64,000 nucleotides of DNA from a virus (IMGVR_UViG_3300042367_000058:1-64000); one strand, 5' to 3'; shown: positions 43,359 through 51,368, numbered from the stretch's first letter. Notes: generated by a model from the sequence alone, not told the origin. Numbers and translations: made by a program.

Positions 43359-44222
43359 TTAGGTCTCCTCATCCATCAATACAACAAACACTTCGTCGTT
43401 CACACGACAGCCTACGTTCTCAATGAAGTACTCGGCATCGACTAGCTTCAACATACCCAATTTGCCTCGCATCGTTTCGGGGAGGCTATTATCATCGTAA
43501 AGTTGAACATCGTCACCCACTTTGACTAGGTACTTACCACCATCTTTTACCACTACTGCGGCATCCCTATTCTCGAAGTGTTGCTTCACCTTCTCGATAG
43601 TCAGCATTTCGGAATCAATGCGTTCTTTCTCGTTGATACTTTTGGTGATTCGGTTTTTGTCGATGTCGTGCCAGCTTTCAACGTGGGCGAGGAACAAAGG
43701 AAAGCCAGTTCCCATGATGAATTGCATGGCCGCATCGCGCACAGTACGCTCGTGGTCATACTTCGCGTTGTCCTTCCTACGCTTTTGCGTAGCAATAACA
43801 GCATTCGCCGCTTTCACAGCGTTCTCAATCCGCTCGGTTGGCTTGAGTTTGTAGAACATCTTCTTGGCTTTCAAGATAGCCTTATCCGCATCCGCAGTCT
43901 TGTACCCACCACGACGCACTCGCTCCTTACCGATGCGCTCGTTGGATACGTGGATAACGTACTCACGTCCGTGGTAGTGCCGCTCGATAATGCCCAGCTC
44001 CTCGCCATGCTCTACTACGCTGAACGCTGTGACTCGTAATTGGTTGTCTGAAGAATAAGTCACATCGATTGCCACGAATCTCCACAAAGGATTCAATGTG
44101 GCCAGACGTTGGATGACTGGGTCTATCAGCTTATCCACAAACGCTATCTCGCGTTTGTTCGCGGCGGCGTTTTCTTTCAGCTTGTCGCTGATCTTTACGT
44201 TGCTCAGTTCTAATGTGTTCAT
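43359..44222 (-). CDS. Partner protein of the MoxR-VWA module, unknown
   Basis: 287 residues. Helical N-terminus (NAAANKREIAFVDKLIDPVI), a beta region (FVAIDVTYSSDNQLRVTAFS, then EYVIHVSNERI) and a basic middle (ATQKRRKDNAKYDHERTVRD). The C-terminus is strand-rich and acidic. No catalytic pattern is seen. Co-located 10 bp from the next member of the MoxR-VWA cluster, so shared function is plausible. Confidence 0.7.
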   Translation of the reverse strand: MNTLELSNVKISDKLKENAAANKREIAFVDKLIDPVIQRLATLNPLWRFVAIDVTYSSDNQLRVTAFSVVEHGEELGIIERHYHGREYVIHVSNERIGKERVRRGGYKTADADKAILKAKKMFYKLKPTERIENAVKAANAVIATQKRRKDNAKYDHERTVRDAAMQFIMGTGFPLFLAHVESWHDIDKNRITKSINEKERIDSEMLTIEKVKQHFENRDAAVVVKDGGKYLVKVGDDVQLYDDNSLPETMRGKLGMLKLVDAEYFIENVGCRVNDEVFVVLMDEET

Positions 44223-44231
44223 GTTTTCTCC

Positions 44232-45083
44232 TTACCACTCGAAACGTTTAAGAATGTCATCTACCTTGGACTTCAACTCGATGCGAGAATCCGCATGTTC
44301 CTTGATGTCTTCGATGTCAGCACCGATCATTACCAACTCCAACTGTCTACGTGCTTCCTCCAGCTTGGGGTCGTTGGTCACATTCAGCTTGGTCAGCAAC
44401 CCACACAACTCGATGGGGTTAGTGATAAGCGTGTCGTGATACCGCTTCTTGGAATCTTCATTCACATCAGTCAACTTCTCGGATATACCTACTAACATCT
44501 TATGCAGACGCTCCCACGGCTCACGCATTGACTCGGCCAGCTTCTTGTCTTGTTGCTTCAAGAACTCGCTGCGCATTTCATCTAAGTCATGCGCTGGTAT
44601 GTCCAAGCGAAAGTCACCGGCCTCGGGCACAGGCTTGACTGTGCGTCGGAACCCAAACTTCAACCTAACATCTGTTAGGTCGGGGTAGTCCTCGGCTTTG
44701 TACATAGTGCCTAAGTTGGTAGGTGCTTCTGCAACAAGACGCGGGTACTCCAAGAAGAAGTTGTTGCACATCATGTTGAATGTCTGCTCGAACCCATTTA
44801 TGGTCTGCTTGTAGTCCATGAACAACGCAGTCGGCAACATGCGCTCACCCTTGTCAGCCCACGGCAACGTATGTCTGTTGTGATACAGGCGAACCCTCGC
44901 GGCAAAGTCCGAGATGTCTTTGCGTAGCGAAGTACCTGCAAACAGATTCTTCTTGGTCTGCGATGCACCACGTACCGCTGATGCGTCCGTGTTCACCTTG
45001 TCGGTTACTTCTTTGTCCAGCTTGGATGCTGGCCACACACTGATGTTCAATTCCACTAACACTGCTGATGCACTAATACTCAT
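44232..45083 (-). CDS. DUF3150-like component of the MoxR-VWA module
   Basis: 283 residues. SISASAVLVELNISVWPASK, then ASQTKKNLFAGTSLRKDISD and LPWADKGERMLPTALFMDYK is the pattern, as I recall it, of DUF3150-type proteins that accompany MoxR ATPases and CobT/VWA-like proteins in phages and plasmids. The C-terminal half is helical. The start ATGA overlaps an 8-codon mini-ORF born in palindrome 45105-45118. No enzyme motif. Probably an adaptor or substrate of the ATPase-VWA pair. Confidence 0.65.
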   Translation of the reverse strand: MSISASAVLVELNISVWPASKLDKEVTDKVNTDASAVRGASQTKKNLFAGTSLRKDISDFAARVRLYHNRHTLPWADKGERMLPTALFMDYKQTINGFEQTFNMMCNNFFLEYPRLVAEAPTNLGTMYKAEDYPDLTDVRLKFGFRRTVKPVPEAGDFRLDIPAHDLDEMRSEFLKQQDKKLAESMREPWERLHKMLVGISEKLTDVNEDSKKRYHDTLITNPIELCGLLTKLNVTNDPKLEEARRQLELVMIGADIEDIKEHADSRIELKSKVDDILKRFEW

Positions 45084-45114
45084 TTCATTTCTCCTTGGTT
45101 GTTTCTAACATTTG

Positions 45115-46338
45115 TTAGTTCTTGATGTGGATGGTCTTGCCGTTGTCGGCCTCGCCATCAAAGTAGTCACCGACAATGCACCACAACGTAGGTGCAGTCC
45201 ACTCGCTACCCCAGTCATCGCCCACGCAACCATCGGTCAGGATGATGACGCACTCAGGCTTGATGTTCTTCTCCTTGAGATACTCAGAGATACAGCTTGG
45301 GCTCGTACCACCACCGCCCTTGGGTCGAGTCGATGCAATGATGTTGGCCGCTTCACCATCACCATAGGTCTCGTGCTGAACCACACTGCTACCCCAGTAC
45401 AACAAGTCCACACACGCAGGGTTTACTTCTTCCGCGATACCCTTAACCTCGGACAAGAACTCACCAAGCTCTTCATCGCCCACCGAACCCGATGTGTCAA
45501 CAGCGATTACTAAGTGGCCCACCTTCTCACCGATAAGCGTCGGCATGTACATGCCTGTGGATAAGAACCTACGATTAACCCTGCGCCATGACGATGCGTC
45601 CTTGGCATTGCACGTTGACTTCACGAAGTCACGCAGTACCTCACGCCAGTTGATCTTGGGCTCAAGCAATTCAGCAAGCTCACGATCAAGCCCATCTGCC
45701 CCGCTACCCGCAATCTTCTGACGTGCCATCATGCCTTGGCGAATGGCTTGGTCGATCTCACGCTCAAGCTCTTTCTTCTCCTCCTCGGTCATGTTCTTGG
45801 CATCATTCCAGTCGTGGTCGTCCATACCACCACCGCCTTCACCATCGCCATCACCGTCACCTTCACCGCTCTCCTCTTTCTCCTGCTTGAGAATGTCGAA
45901 GACTTGCTTGGAGTTCATGCCACGGAACCGCTCATCTACCAAGCCCATCACCTTACCCGCCATCGGATGTCCGTTTGGGTAGCGAGGCATAGCGATAACT
46001 GATTCAGTCGGATCGAGGTCTTTGAGCATCAGGTTAATAACGTAGTCACAAGCTTGGTTGGCCAGCGCGTGATCTTCATCATGCAACTTGCGCCATGTGG
46101 TCAAGTGTCGATACATCTTGTGGCCGTTCTCGTGGGCTACAAGGAAGTTCAACTCTTGGTCACGCAAAGACTTCACAAACGCACGTCCGTATCGCTCATC
46201 ACGTCCGTTGGTACACGCAGTCGGGATGTTATCCACTACGCTAGTTTTGCCTACCATCAACACACCAGACAGCAATGCGAACTTGGGGTTACGCATCAAC
46301 GTAATCTTGGCCTTCTGTACTTTCCGTTCTTCTAACAT
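45115..46338 (-). CDS. Metallopeptidase-VWA protein (DUF2201/CobT-like)
   Basis: 407 residues. Zincin motif HENGH at 69-73 in the N-terminal domain. A middle acidic Gly/Asp linker (ESGEGDGDGDGEGGGGMDDH) leads to a C-terminal von Willebrand A fold with MIDAS DTSGS at 281-285, then GGGGTSPS and ILTDGCVGDD. This is the standard partner of MoxR ATPases. The ATG is inside a palindrome and the previous gene's TAG overlaps it. Whether the zincin is active is unknown. Confidence 0.88.
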   Translation of the reverse strand: MLEERKVQKAKITLMRNPKFALLSGVLMVGKTSVVDNIPTACTNGRDERYGRAFVKSLRDQELNFLVAHENGHKMYRHLTTWRKLHDEDHALANQACDYVINLMLKDLDPTESVIAMPRYPNGHPMAGKVMGLVDERFRGMNSKQVFDILKQEKEESGEGDGDGDGEGGGGMDDHDWNDAKNMTEEEKKELEREIDQAIRQGMMARQKIAGSGADGLDRELAELLEPKINWREVLRDFVKSTCNAKDASSWRRVNRRFLSTGMYMPTLIGEKVGHLVIAVDTSGSVGDEELGEFLSEVKGIAEEVNPACVDLLYWGSSVVQHETYGDGEAANIIASTRPKGGGGTSPSCISEYLKEKNIKPECVIILTDGCVGDDWGSEWTAPTLWCIVGDYFDGEADNGKTIHIKN

Positions 46339-46556
46339 TTGTTAGCTCCTTCTTCGTTTTCATTTAACATTTCACATACTTTCCTACACACAGTTTCATC
46401 CTCGTGCTTGAACATAGTGTTCCAGTCCTCGTCCCTCACGCACCAACCCAAGACAACTATTTCCCCATGTCGATTGGTTGCGGTTATCCACTGCACAAAG
46501 TACCGCGCTTCCAACTTCTTGCGCAGTTCTTTGTAGTCAACGTTTGTTGTGTTCAC
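46332..46556 (-). CDS. Small protein between VWA and MoxR genes
   Basis: 74 residues. NTTNVDYKELRKKLEARYFV, then GEIVVLGWCVRDEDWNTMFK and CRKVCEMLNENEEGANKC. Mixed alpha/beta with five Cys. It is coupled to both neighbours (ATGA at 46553, TAG inside the VWA start palindrome). Its conserved place suggests a small accessory subunit; no family known. Confidence 0.7.
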   Translation of the reverse strand: MNTTNVDYKELRKKLEARYFVQWITATNRHGEIVVLGWCVRDEDWNTMFKHEDETVCRKVCEMLNENEEGANKC

Positions 46557-47629
46557 AGCAGGTCTTGATTCTTCGCAACCCAGTCAGCAAACGCCTTCGC
46601 GCTGAACGCAATGCTCTGCTTCTCCTTGGTCTTGGCAATGTTGATAGCGAACACTGCTTGCCACTCGGCATCGAACCGTTCCAAGTACTCCATGAATGGG
46701 GCGATGGTGTCTTTCTCGATACGTGTGATAGCACCGAACACCACAATGGCACAAGCGCCGGGGCTTGTTGGTATCTTCGTATGCTTAGGGTCTTTGATGG
46801 TTGCTTCCCACGTTGGCAGTTGGTCAGCGAACTCGATGTACGCTTGCATGTCACGCGAACCACTCTCACCAATCGCACCAGTCAACGCCGCAATCACAGA
46901 GTCAGGGTCGTTCTGCTTGCGAGTCCGGACAATGTTGCTTGCAGTTTCCAGCGAACGTGGAGACACGAACGCAGTCTGTGGCTTCTTGGGGTTGAAGATG
47001 TAGGGGTTGTCGTTCTGCCCACCATCGGTGTAGCTTGCGAGCACATGGGGAAAACGGTTGACCCAAGCAATCACTTCGGGCTCGATGCCCTTGCCAATCG
47101 CCCACTCAATCCATTCATCCGCAGTCGGCTTGCCAATCGTCAGGGGAACCAAACGATTCATACTGTGCGACTTCAAGCTGTCGCCCACGCCGTCGGTGCT
47201 CAGGTTGCCAGTCAGAAACACAATGGTCTGTTGGTCGCCTTTGCTTGGCAGGGGGATGTCACCGAGTCGGGGGTTGGCCTTCTCAAGCATGGGGTGAAGC
47301 ATGTTCTTCACAGGGTCAGCACCCTTGGTGAACTCGTCGAGCATGATGACTAAGGGTTTCTTCTCATGCAATTTGAACCGAGCATTAGGGTAATACCTAG
47401 TGGTCTTGGTGTCGTGGTCGATCACAGGCATTGCGATGTCGCCCAAGTCCATATTGGGTACGTCGATATACGCATATTCATAACCCAGCTCACCAGCGAT
47501 GTTCTCCAACAGGGAAGATTTCCCGATGCCGGGCTCACCACGCAACAAGAACCGAGTCTCAGGGTTGGTGCGAATCAATGTCGCGGCTTGCTTCAGGGTC
47601 ACGGTCTTACCAAATTTAACTTCTGACAT
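46553..47629 (-). CDS. MoxR-family AAA+ ATPase (CobS-like)
   Basis: 358 residues. Walker A RGEPGIGKSSLLEN (about 29-40), Walker B PLVIMLDEFTKG (about 93-103), sensor-like FLTGNLSTDG and an Arg-rich RSLETASNIVRTRK. MoxR ATPases remodel or load metal or proteins onto clients with VWA partners; here the client may be a host or phage complex. It starts an operon with its own promoter at 47711-47739 and a palindrome in its leader. Confidence 0.9.
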   Translation of the reverse strand: MSEVKFGKTVTLKQAATLIRTNPETRFLLRGEPGIGKSSLLENIAGELGYEYAYIDVPNMDLGDIAMPVIDHDTKTTRYYPNARFKLHEKKPLVIMLDEFTKGADPVKNMLHPMLEKANPRLGDIPLPSKGDQQTIVFLTGNLSTDGVGDSLKSHSMNRLVPLTIGKPTADEWIEWAIGKGIEPEVIAWVNRFPHVLASYTDGGQNDNPYIFNPKKPQTAFVSPRSLETASNIVRTRKQNDPDSVIAALTGAIGESGSRDMQAYIEFADQLPTWEATIKDPKHTKIPTSPGACAIVVFGAITRIEKDTIAPFMEYLERFDAEWQAVFAINIAKTKEKQSIAFSAKAFADWVAKNQDLL

Positions 47630-47710
47630 TTCTAACTCCTCTGATTCCTAACATTTGTTAGGTTTGTTGAAAAAACTTACACACGAAAACACTTCTCCAT
47701 ACCAGCTTAT

Positions 47711-47739
47711 ATTATAACACATTGTTACATATAAGTCAA
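47711..47739 (-). promoter_or_regulatory. Strong promoter with embedded TAACA-N3-TGTTA operator, copy 1
   Basis: Minus strand TTGACT (47734-47739), 17-bp spacer, TATAAT (47711-47716). The spacer contains palindrome TAACACATTGTTA (47715-47727). A leader palindrome (47648-47661) lies 50 bp further downstream. About 27 bp around the -10 (CCAGCTTATATTATAACACA and beyond) are repeated at the 50.76-kb promoter. Confidence 0.88.
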
Positions 47740-47743
47740 GTAA

Positions 47744-47929
47744 TTAGCCTTCACTTGCCTTGAACTTCTCCCACTCTCCGACCAGTTGGTTGCGAACCTT
47801 CTCGTCCTCAATCACTTTGCGCAACACGAACTCGGTCATGTACGCCTCGTGCTTGTACTTAAAAGCGTAGGCAGTAGCGACTGCGGCCCAGACAAACAAT
47901 GCAATCTCTGCAATAGATAACTCAATCAT
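47744..47929 (-). CDS. Small single-pass membrane protein
   Basis: 61 residues. IELSIAEIALFVWAAVATAY is a membrane segment, followed by a charged helix (EFVLRKVIEDEKVRNQLVGE). The upstream palindrome (47939-47951) encodes a 7-codon reading frame, Met-Leu-Gly-Glu-Gly-Asn-Asp, that ends within this gene's start. Confidence 0.75.
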   Translation of the reverse strand: MIELSIAEIALFVWAAVATAYAFKYKHEAYMTEFVLRKVIEDEKVRNQLVGEWEKFKASEG

Positions 47930-47951
47930 TTCCTTCTCCTAACATTTGTTA

Positions 47952-48917
47952 TTACCACTCAATCATCCACTTGTCGTACTTACCACTCGACACCTTGCCC
48001 TGCGGCATTACCTCACGCACCAGTACATCGTGTGCGTAGAACTGAAACAGTATCTCGTCCAGCTTGGGCACGATGTGATTGGCTTGCACGATTGTCTCGT
48101 CGGCTCGCATGTCCATCCTGTCGCTTTCTGCCTTGGCAATCAGCAACAACGCCGCTTTGTAGAAGTTGGTGTGCTTGACATCCTCGGGTTGGTCGGGGCG
48201 AATCAAGTGCTCGAACTTGGTAGCCGATTCTCTGTACTGCTCGGGCTTGACCGGCGAGTAATTTATGTGTTGCGCCCCACGCTTGTCCATGTAGCAATAC
48301 TCACGTATATGCAGAAGACCGCCGCATGTGTTCTTGAACTCCTCCAATGGCACGACGATGCAATCCTTCTCGGGTGCGTAATAGCTGGTCTTGGCTTTCT
48401 CGGTGCGCAGATTCACGAACCCCTTCAGGTACTTGTAAAAGTCTGCGTAGATGGCTCTCACGTTTGCCGTGGCTTTGCGGTCAAGCTTCCAGCCATACTG
48501 CGTGGTCGGGTTAAGAGGATGCCAATTCCCATCCCCGCCCCGCTTCAGGCGTAGCTTCTCGCCGTTGCTCAACACAACTTTAACGCCGTTGATGGCAAGC
48601 ACGGTCTTGCCCCGCAGTCCACTCGCAGGGATACCAAGAATACGCGCGATGAATTGGTGTGTGGATACTGTGTCATACCCATCGGTGAATACCACCACTT
48701 CTTCCTCGGGCGTGAACGTGATGACCGGAGTCTTGTACAAGACCAACTCAATCGCCTCGCCATTCTTGCGTATGTGGTACTTGTCAACATCCCGTCGGTC
48801 ACCCAATGGGCGAACCTCGGGCGAACGCCCACGAATCGGTTTGCTGATGTCGTGTAGTTGCTTGGCGTGTCTGTGGTTGTCCACTCTCGGCACTCTCATT
48901 ATTGTTGCGTATCCCAT
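47952..48917 (-). CDS. Conserved early phage protein, unknown
   Basis: 321 residues from the ATG at 48917 (overlapping the previous stop as TGATG). TIMRVPRVDNHRHAKQLHDI, then PIRGRSPEVRPLGDRRDVDK and FTPEEEVVVFTDGYDTVSTH. Basic N-terminal half, helical C-terminal half (FYKAALLLIAKAESDRMDMR). It reads like a phage early protein with a possible nucleic-acid-binding N-terminus; no known motif. Confidence 0.75.
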   Translation of the reverse strand: MGYATIMRVPRVDNHRHAKQLHDISKPIRGRSPEVRPLGDRRDVDKYHIRKNGEAIELVLYKTPVITFTPEEEVVVFTDGYDTVSTHQFIARILGIPASGLRGKTVLAINGVKVVLSNGEKLRLKRGGDGNWHPLNPTTQYGWKLDRKATANVRAIYADFYKYLKGFVNLRTEKAKTSYYAPEKDCIVVPLEEFKNTCGGLLHIREYCYMDKRGAQHINYSPVKPEQYRESATKFEHLIRPDQPEDVKHTNFYKAALLLIAKAESDRMDMRADETIVQANHIVPKLDEILFQFYAHDVLVREVMPQGKVSSGKYDKWMIEW

Positions 48918-49078
48918 CACACACCTCCTGTTGTTTTGTATGCCTTGATTTTCTTCAGCGATGGATTGGCTACCTTGAACCTCTCCTTCGCCAGCTTCAT
49001 GTTGTTGGCTACGATACTCTCGGCAACCCAGTTGCTGAACTTACCGCACCACCCTGTAACGTAGTATCTACATAACAT
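48917..49078 (-). CDS. 53-residue protein with palindrome start
   Basis: Sequence MLCRYYVTGWCGKFSNWVAE, then SIVANNMKLAKERFKVANPS and KKIKAYKTTGGV. Basic and helical. The ATG is the centre of palindrome 49073-49085 with GAGGA upstream, and the TGA overlaps the start of the next gene. Not longer than common ORF cut-offs but strongly supported by both junctions. Confidence 0.75.
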   Translation of the reverse strand: MLCRYYVTGWCGKFSNWVAESIVANNMKLAKERFKVANPSLKKIKAYKTTGGV

Positions 49079-49089
49079 TTGTTAGTTCC

Positions 49090-49407
49090 TCACAACATCC
49101 CACAATCAGGGCAACGAAAAGTATGCCCTTTGATCTGCTTGCTCGTATGCCCACATACACATTTGTGCTCGTATATCTCCAACCCTGTGGTCGAACCTGT
49201 GCGTATCACGTTGCCCACATGATGGCTGATTGCACTCAGCCTTGCACACACATCCGAATACATGGCATGGGCTTGCGCCAAATACTCAGGGTCAGTCTCA
49301 GGGTTTGCCATCAACTTGAGAATCATCTCCTCCATGTGGGCTCTGCTCTTGTTTATGTTCGTCCATTGCCGCAAGGCCATGTTTTGTTTTGCTGTCTGTA
49401 TGTTCAT
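49090..49407 (-). CDS. Helical protein with C-terminal zinc ribbon
   Basis: 105 residues. The N-terminal helix bundle (AHMEEMILKLMANPETDPEY, then HAMYSDVCARLSAISHHVGN) ends in CVCGHTSKQIKGHTFRCPDC, a zinc ribbon of two CxC/CxxC pairs. It overlaps the next gene by 4 bp. May bind nucleic acid. Confidence 0.75.
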   Translation of the reverse strand: MNIQTAKQNMALRQWTNINKSRAHMEEMILKLMANPETDPEYLAQAHAMYSDVCARLSAISHHVGNVIRTGSTTGLEIYEHKCVCGHTSKQIKGHTFRCPDCGML

Positions 49408-49604
49408 AACCTAATCTCCTTCGGTTGCTTGACCTTCACCTCATACCCAAGCATCTGTATGCGCTTGATGTCCTCGGGTAAAAGCGTTTTCGTCCCTGCG
49501 ATAGCCGCAAAGATTTGCGCCTCACCGCATACTGGGTATATCTTGGCCTGTCCGTATACGTCCTTGACCTCGACCATGATGATGTTGTTTTGGTTTTCTA
49601 ACAT
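49404..49604 (-). CDS. Small protein with palindrome start
   Basis: 66 residues. LENQNNIIMVEVKDVYGQAK, then IYPVCGEAQIFAAIAGTKTL and LGYEVKVKQPKE. Alpha/beta. The ATG is the centre of palindrome 49598-49610 and the previous gene's TAA is its other half (GAATAACAAATG). Confidence 0.8.
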   Translation of the reverse strand: MLENQNNIIMVEVKDVYGQAKIYPVCGEAQIFAAIAGTKTLLPEDIKRIQMLGYEVKVKQPKEIRL

Positions 49605-49607
49605 TTG

Positions 49608-49769
49608 TTATTCCTCCTCGTATTGTTTTAAGTAAGTGATGTATTTCTCCACACTCGCCCATGTTTCGGGTAGGGCTAGGTCGTGTGCGGTAGCAAAATC
49701 CGCATTCGCAATCTCACCCATGAGGGCTTGCAAATTTTCTAGCTTGTTTATCATTTCTTCTATGTTCAT
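49608..49769 (-). CDS. Small helical protein
   Basis: 53 residues from the ATG at 49769, overlapping the previous stop (ATGA). NIEEMINKLENLQALMGEIA, then NADFATAHDLALPETWASVE. The stop lies in a palindrome. Longer frame to 49808 contains part of the previous gene and is not needed. Confidence 0.75.
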   Translation of the reverse strand: MNIEEMINKLENLQALMGEIANADFATAHDLALPETWASVEKYITYLKQYEEE

Positions 49770-49933
49770 ACTGCCTCCCTTAGTTGTTGCACCACCATTG
49801 CATCCCAACCATCTCGGTTGGACTCAGCCCACGCTATTGCTCCTTCTTCAGAATCGAATAGCCCATATATCCTCGATGGTTCGTGGTTAAAGAATACTGT
49901 GACCACCCATTTCCCTGTGTCTTTATCTAACAT
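49766..49933 (-). CDS. 55-residue protein with palindrome start
   Basis: LDKDTGKWVVTVFFNHEPSR, then IYGLFDSEEGAIAWAESNRD and DAMVVQQLREAV: two strands and two helices with a Trp-rich core. The ATG is in palindrome 49927-49939, with GAGGAG upstream. Too short for standard length cut-offs, but continuous with both neighbours by overlap. Confidence 0.75.
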   Translation of the reverse strand: MLDKDTGKWVVTVFFNHEPSRIYGLFDSEEGAIAWAESNRDGWDAMVVQQLREAV

Positions 49934-49936
49934 TTG

Positions 49937-50110
49937 TTATTCCTCCTCGGTTGGCTCAATGTTCAACAAGCTCATCACCTGACTGATACAGCAATGCGTG
50001 TCCTCCAAGTACTCTGCTCGGTACTCGGCGGGATTCGACAAGAATCGGCGCAGGTCAATCTCCACCGCCGCAATCAGCTTCAATGCTTTCTCGTAGTCGT
50101 GCTCAGTCAT
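49937..50110 (-). CDS. Small helical protein
   Basis: 57 residues from the ATG at 50110 (SD GGAGAG). TEHDYEKALKLIAAVEIDLR, then RRFLSNPAEYRAEYLEDTHC. The stop TAA forms the left half of palindrome 49927-49939. The longer frame to 50173 is mostly the neighbour's shadow. Confidence 0.75.
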   Translation of the reverse strand: MTEHDYEKALKLIAAVEIDLRRFLSNPAEYRAEYLEDTHCCISQVMSLLNIEPTEEE

Positions 50111-50258
50111 CGGTGCTCTCCCATTGTTCTTCGGGTAAAAAGTGCATCGCTTTGTCGTCGGGTATATCTGCAATTAACTCAGCAATCGCAGTCACATCCC
50201 CTGCTTCAATGTCTTTGGCAATCTGTTCCAACACTTTGTCTATCAACGCTTTCTTCAT
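50103..50258 (-). CDS. 51-residue helical protein
   Basis: KKALIDKVLEQIAKDIEAGD, then VTAIAELIADIPDDKAMHFL and PEEQWESTDD. This AGDVTAIAEL pattern is common in small phage early proteins. The start ATGA overlaps the zinc-finger gene upstream; the stop overlaps the next start by 8 bp. Confidence 0.78.
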   Translation of the reverse strand: MKKALIDKVLEQIAKDIEAGDVTAIAELIADIPDDKAMHFLPEEQWESTDD

Positions 50259-50503
50259 GTCCGCAACTCCTTCTGGTTAGTCTGCTTCAAGGTTATGGGT
50301 GCTTGAGTACGTGTAACAAGCTGATATGGGCCTTTGCCGTACTCTTGAACAATGCACCAGCCCATGCGCTCGGTCTGGGCGCTGTGCTCACGGTCACGCT
50401 CGCAGAAGATACAAAAGGCTTGGTAGCGTGAAGTTGGTACGTCATCGCCGCAGTCAATACATTCTTTCCATTCCAATGACAAACTTGTTTGGCTTTCTAA
50501 CAT
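50255..50503 (-). CDS. Zinc-finger early protein with palindrome start
   Basis: 82 residues. ECIDCGDDVPTSRYQAFCIF then CERD: two CxxC pairs 13 residues apart. The rest includes GWCIVQEYGKGPYQLVTRTQ. The ATG is the centre of palindrome 50497-50510; upstream stop and start are separated by only CAA. Confidence 0.8.
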   Translation of the reverse strand: MLESQTSLSLEWKECIDCGDDVPTSRYQAFCIFCERDREHSAQTERMGWCIVQEYGKGPYQLVTRTQAPITLKQTNQKELRT

Positions 50504-50506
50504 TTG

Positions 50507-50665
50507 TTAGTCTCCTTTGTAGTTCAGGGCTTCGGTGATGATGTGACCGAAATACAAGCCGCCGATGATGAGGCTGGTTTTGTGCAGGATGCCTTCGCCA
50601 CTCCAACCGAACAGGGTGAAAGCAATGGCAAGCGCAGTGCCGATGATGTAAAGAAATGGTGTCAT
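50507..50665 (-). CDS. First gene of the leftward operon, 52-residue membrane protein
   Basis: TPFLYIIGTALAIAFTLFGW, then SGEGILHKTSLIIGGLYFGH and IITEALNYKGD: two likely membrane helices. ATG at 50665 has SD AAAGG; the stop is the TAA of palindrome 50497-50510. It follows the strong promoter at 50759-50787. Holin-like or superinfection-exclusion roles are possible for such first genes, but not shown. Confidence 0.72.
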   Translation of the reverse strand: MTPFLYIIGTALAIAFTLFGWSGEGILHKTSLIIGGLYFGHIITEALNYKGD

Positions 50666-50758
50666 GAAGTACCTTTCGTTTTGTTACGTTACAAATCTAA
50701 CAGTTGTTAGATTCGGGTTTTTTGGTTGTTACGTTTCGTTTTGTCCCAACCAGCTTAT

Positions 50759-50787
50759 ATTATAACACATTGTTATGGGAATGTCAA
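50759..50787 (-). promoter_or_regulatory. Strong consensus promoter with embedded operator, copy 2
   Basis: Minus strand TTGACA (50782-50787), 17-bp spacer, TATAAT (50759-50764): perfect boxes. TAACACATTGTTA (50763-50775) sits across spacer and -10. A leader palindrome (50697-50710) lies 49 bp downstream of the -10, matching the 47.7-kb promoter layout. Confidence 0.92.
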
Positions 50788-50944
50788 GTTTATCGGGCAA
50801 GGTTTGGCGCAAGTGTTGTTATGGAATTTGAGTTGGGTGATGTTATAGAAAAGGGGCAAATGTTCAGTTTTTGAGGGTGGTTCGTAACAATAGGAAAAAT
50901 ATAACAATTCAACAACGACGGGGCTTGGCGGGGAAAAAAGGGTG

Positions 50945-51293
50945 TAATGTTATAATGTTATAATGTTATGAGTATATATATATGGGTCGCCAAAATGGTT
51001 TTGCACAAAGTCTGCGCTTTGTTATGCACTTGCTGAGCGGCTCGAACTTGGTGGACTTCCATACTGCTCGCATAACATTATAACATATAACAAAGCTTAT
51101 GAATCAAGGACTTACGAAAAGCGTAACGTAACAAAGCGTAACAAAACGCCGCTTTTCATAACAAATGTTAGGTTGGTCGCTACGCCCGCCCGAAGAACTG
51201 GTATAGCTGAAACTTCGCCCGCTTTGTTCTGTTACGTTTTCCCTCGTATGCGCAAGTGGCTACGCCCACCCGAAGAACTGGTATAGCTGAAAC
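50945..51293. other. Repeat-rich non-coding region, candidate origin or control region
   Basis: No gene is supported between 50,666 and 51,411. It contains: direct TATAATGT units and an AT-rich run AGTATATATATATGG at 50945-50984; a 16-bp inverted repeat (50955-50970 against 51071-51086) enclosing 100 bp; repeated CGTAACA units at 51122-51145; a 35-bp direct repeat (51179-51213 and 51259-51293, one mismatch); and palindromes at 51159-51171 and 51337-51361. AT-rich units plus inverted arms resemble a replication origin, but no initiator-binding evidence is available. Confidence 0.6.
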
Positions 51294-51368
51294 CTTCGGG
51301 GAAACAAAAATGTAACAAAGCCCAAACGTAACAAAACCCAATCTAACAATGTTAGATTGGGCAGACGC

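Noticed and set aside
44665-44678. Palindrome copy within a coding region as an operator
   Set aside because: It lies inside the DUF3150-like gene and encodes ordinary residues (L-T-D-V). I list it as a copy but would not assign function.
46478-47353. Plus-strand open frame of 291 codons opposite the MoxR gene
   Set aside because: The MoxR frame has Walker motifs; this is its antisense shadow.
47946-48554. Plus-strand open frame of 202 codons
   Set aside because: Antisense to the conserved early gene 47952-48917. Leu/His/Val rich without a start signal.
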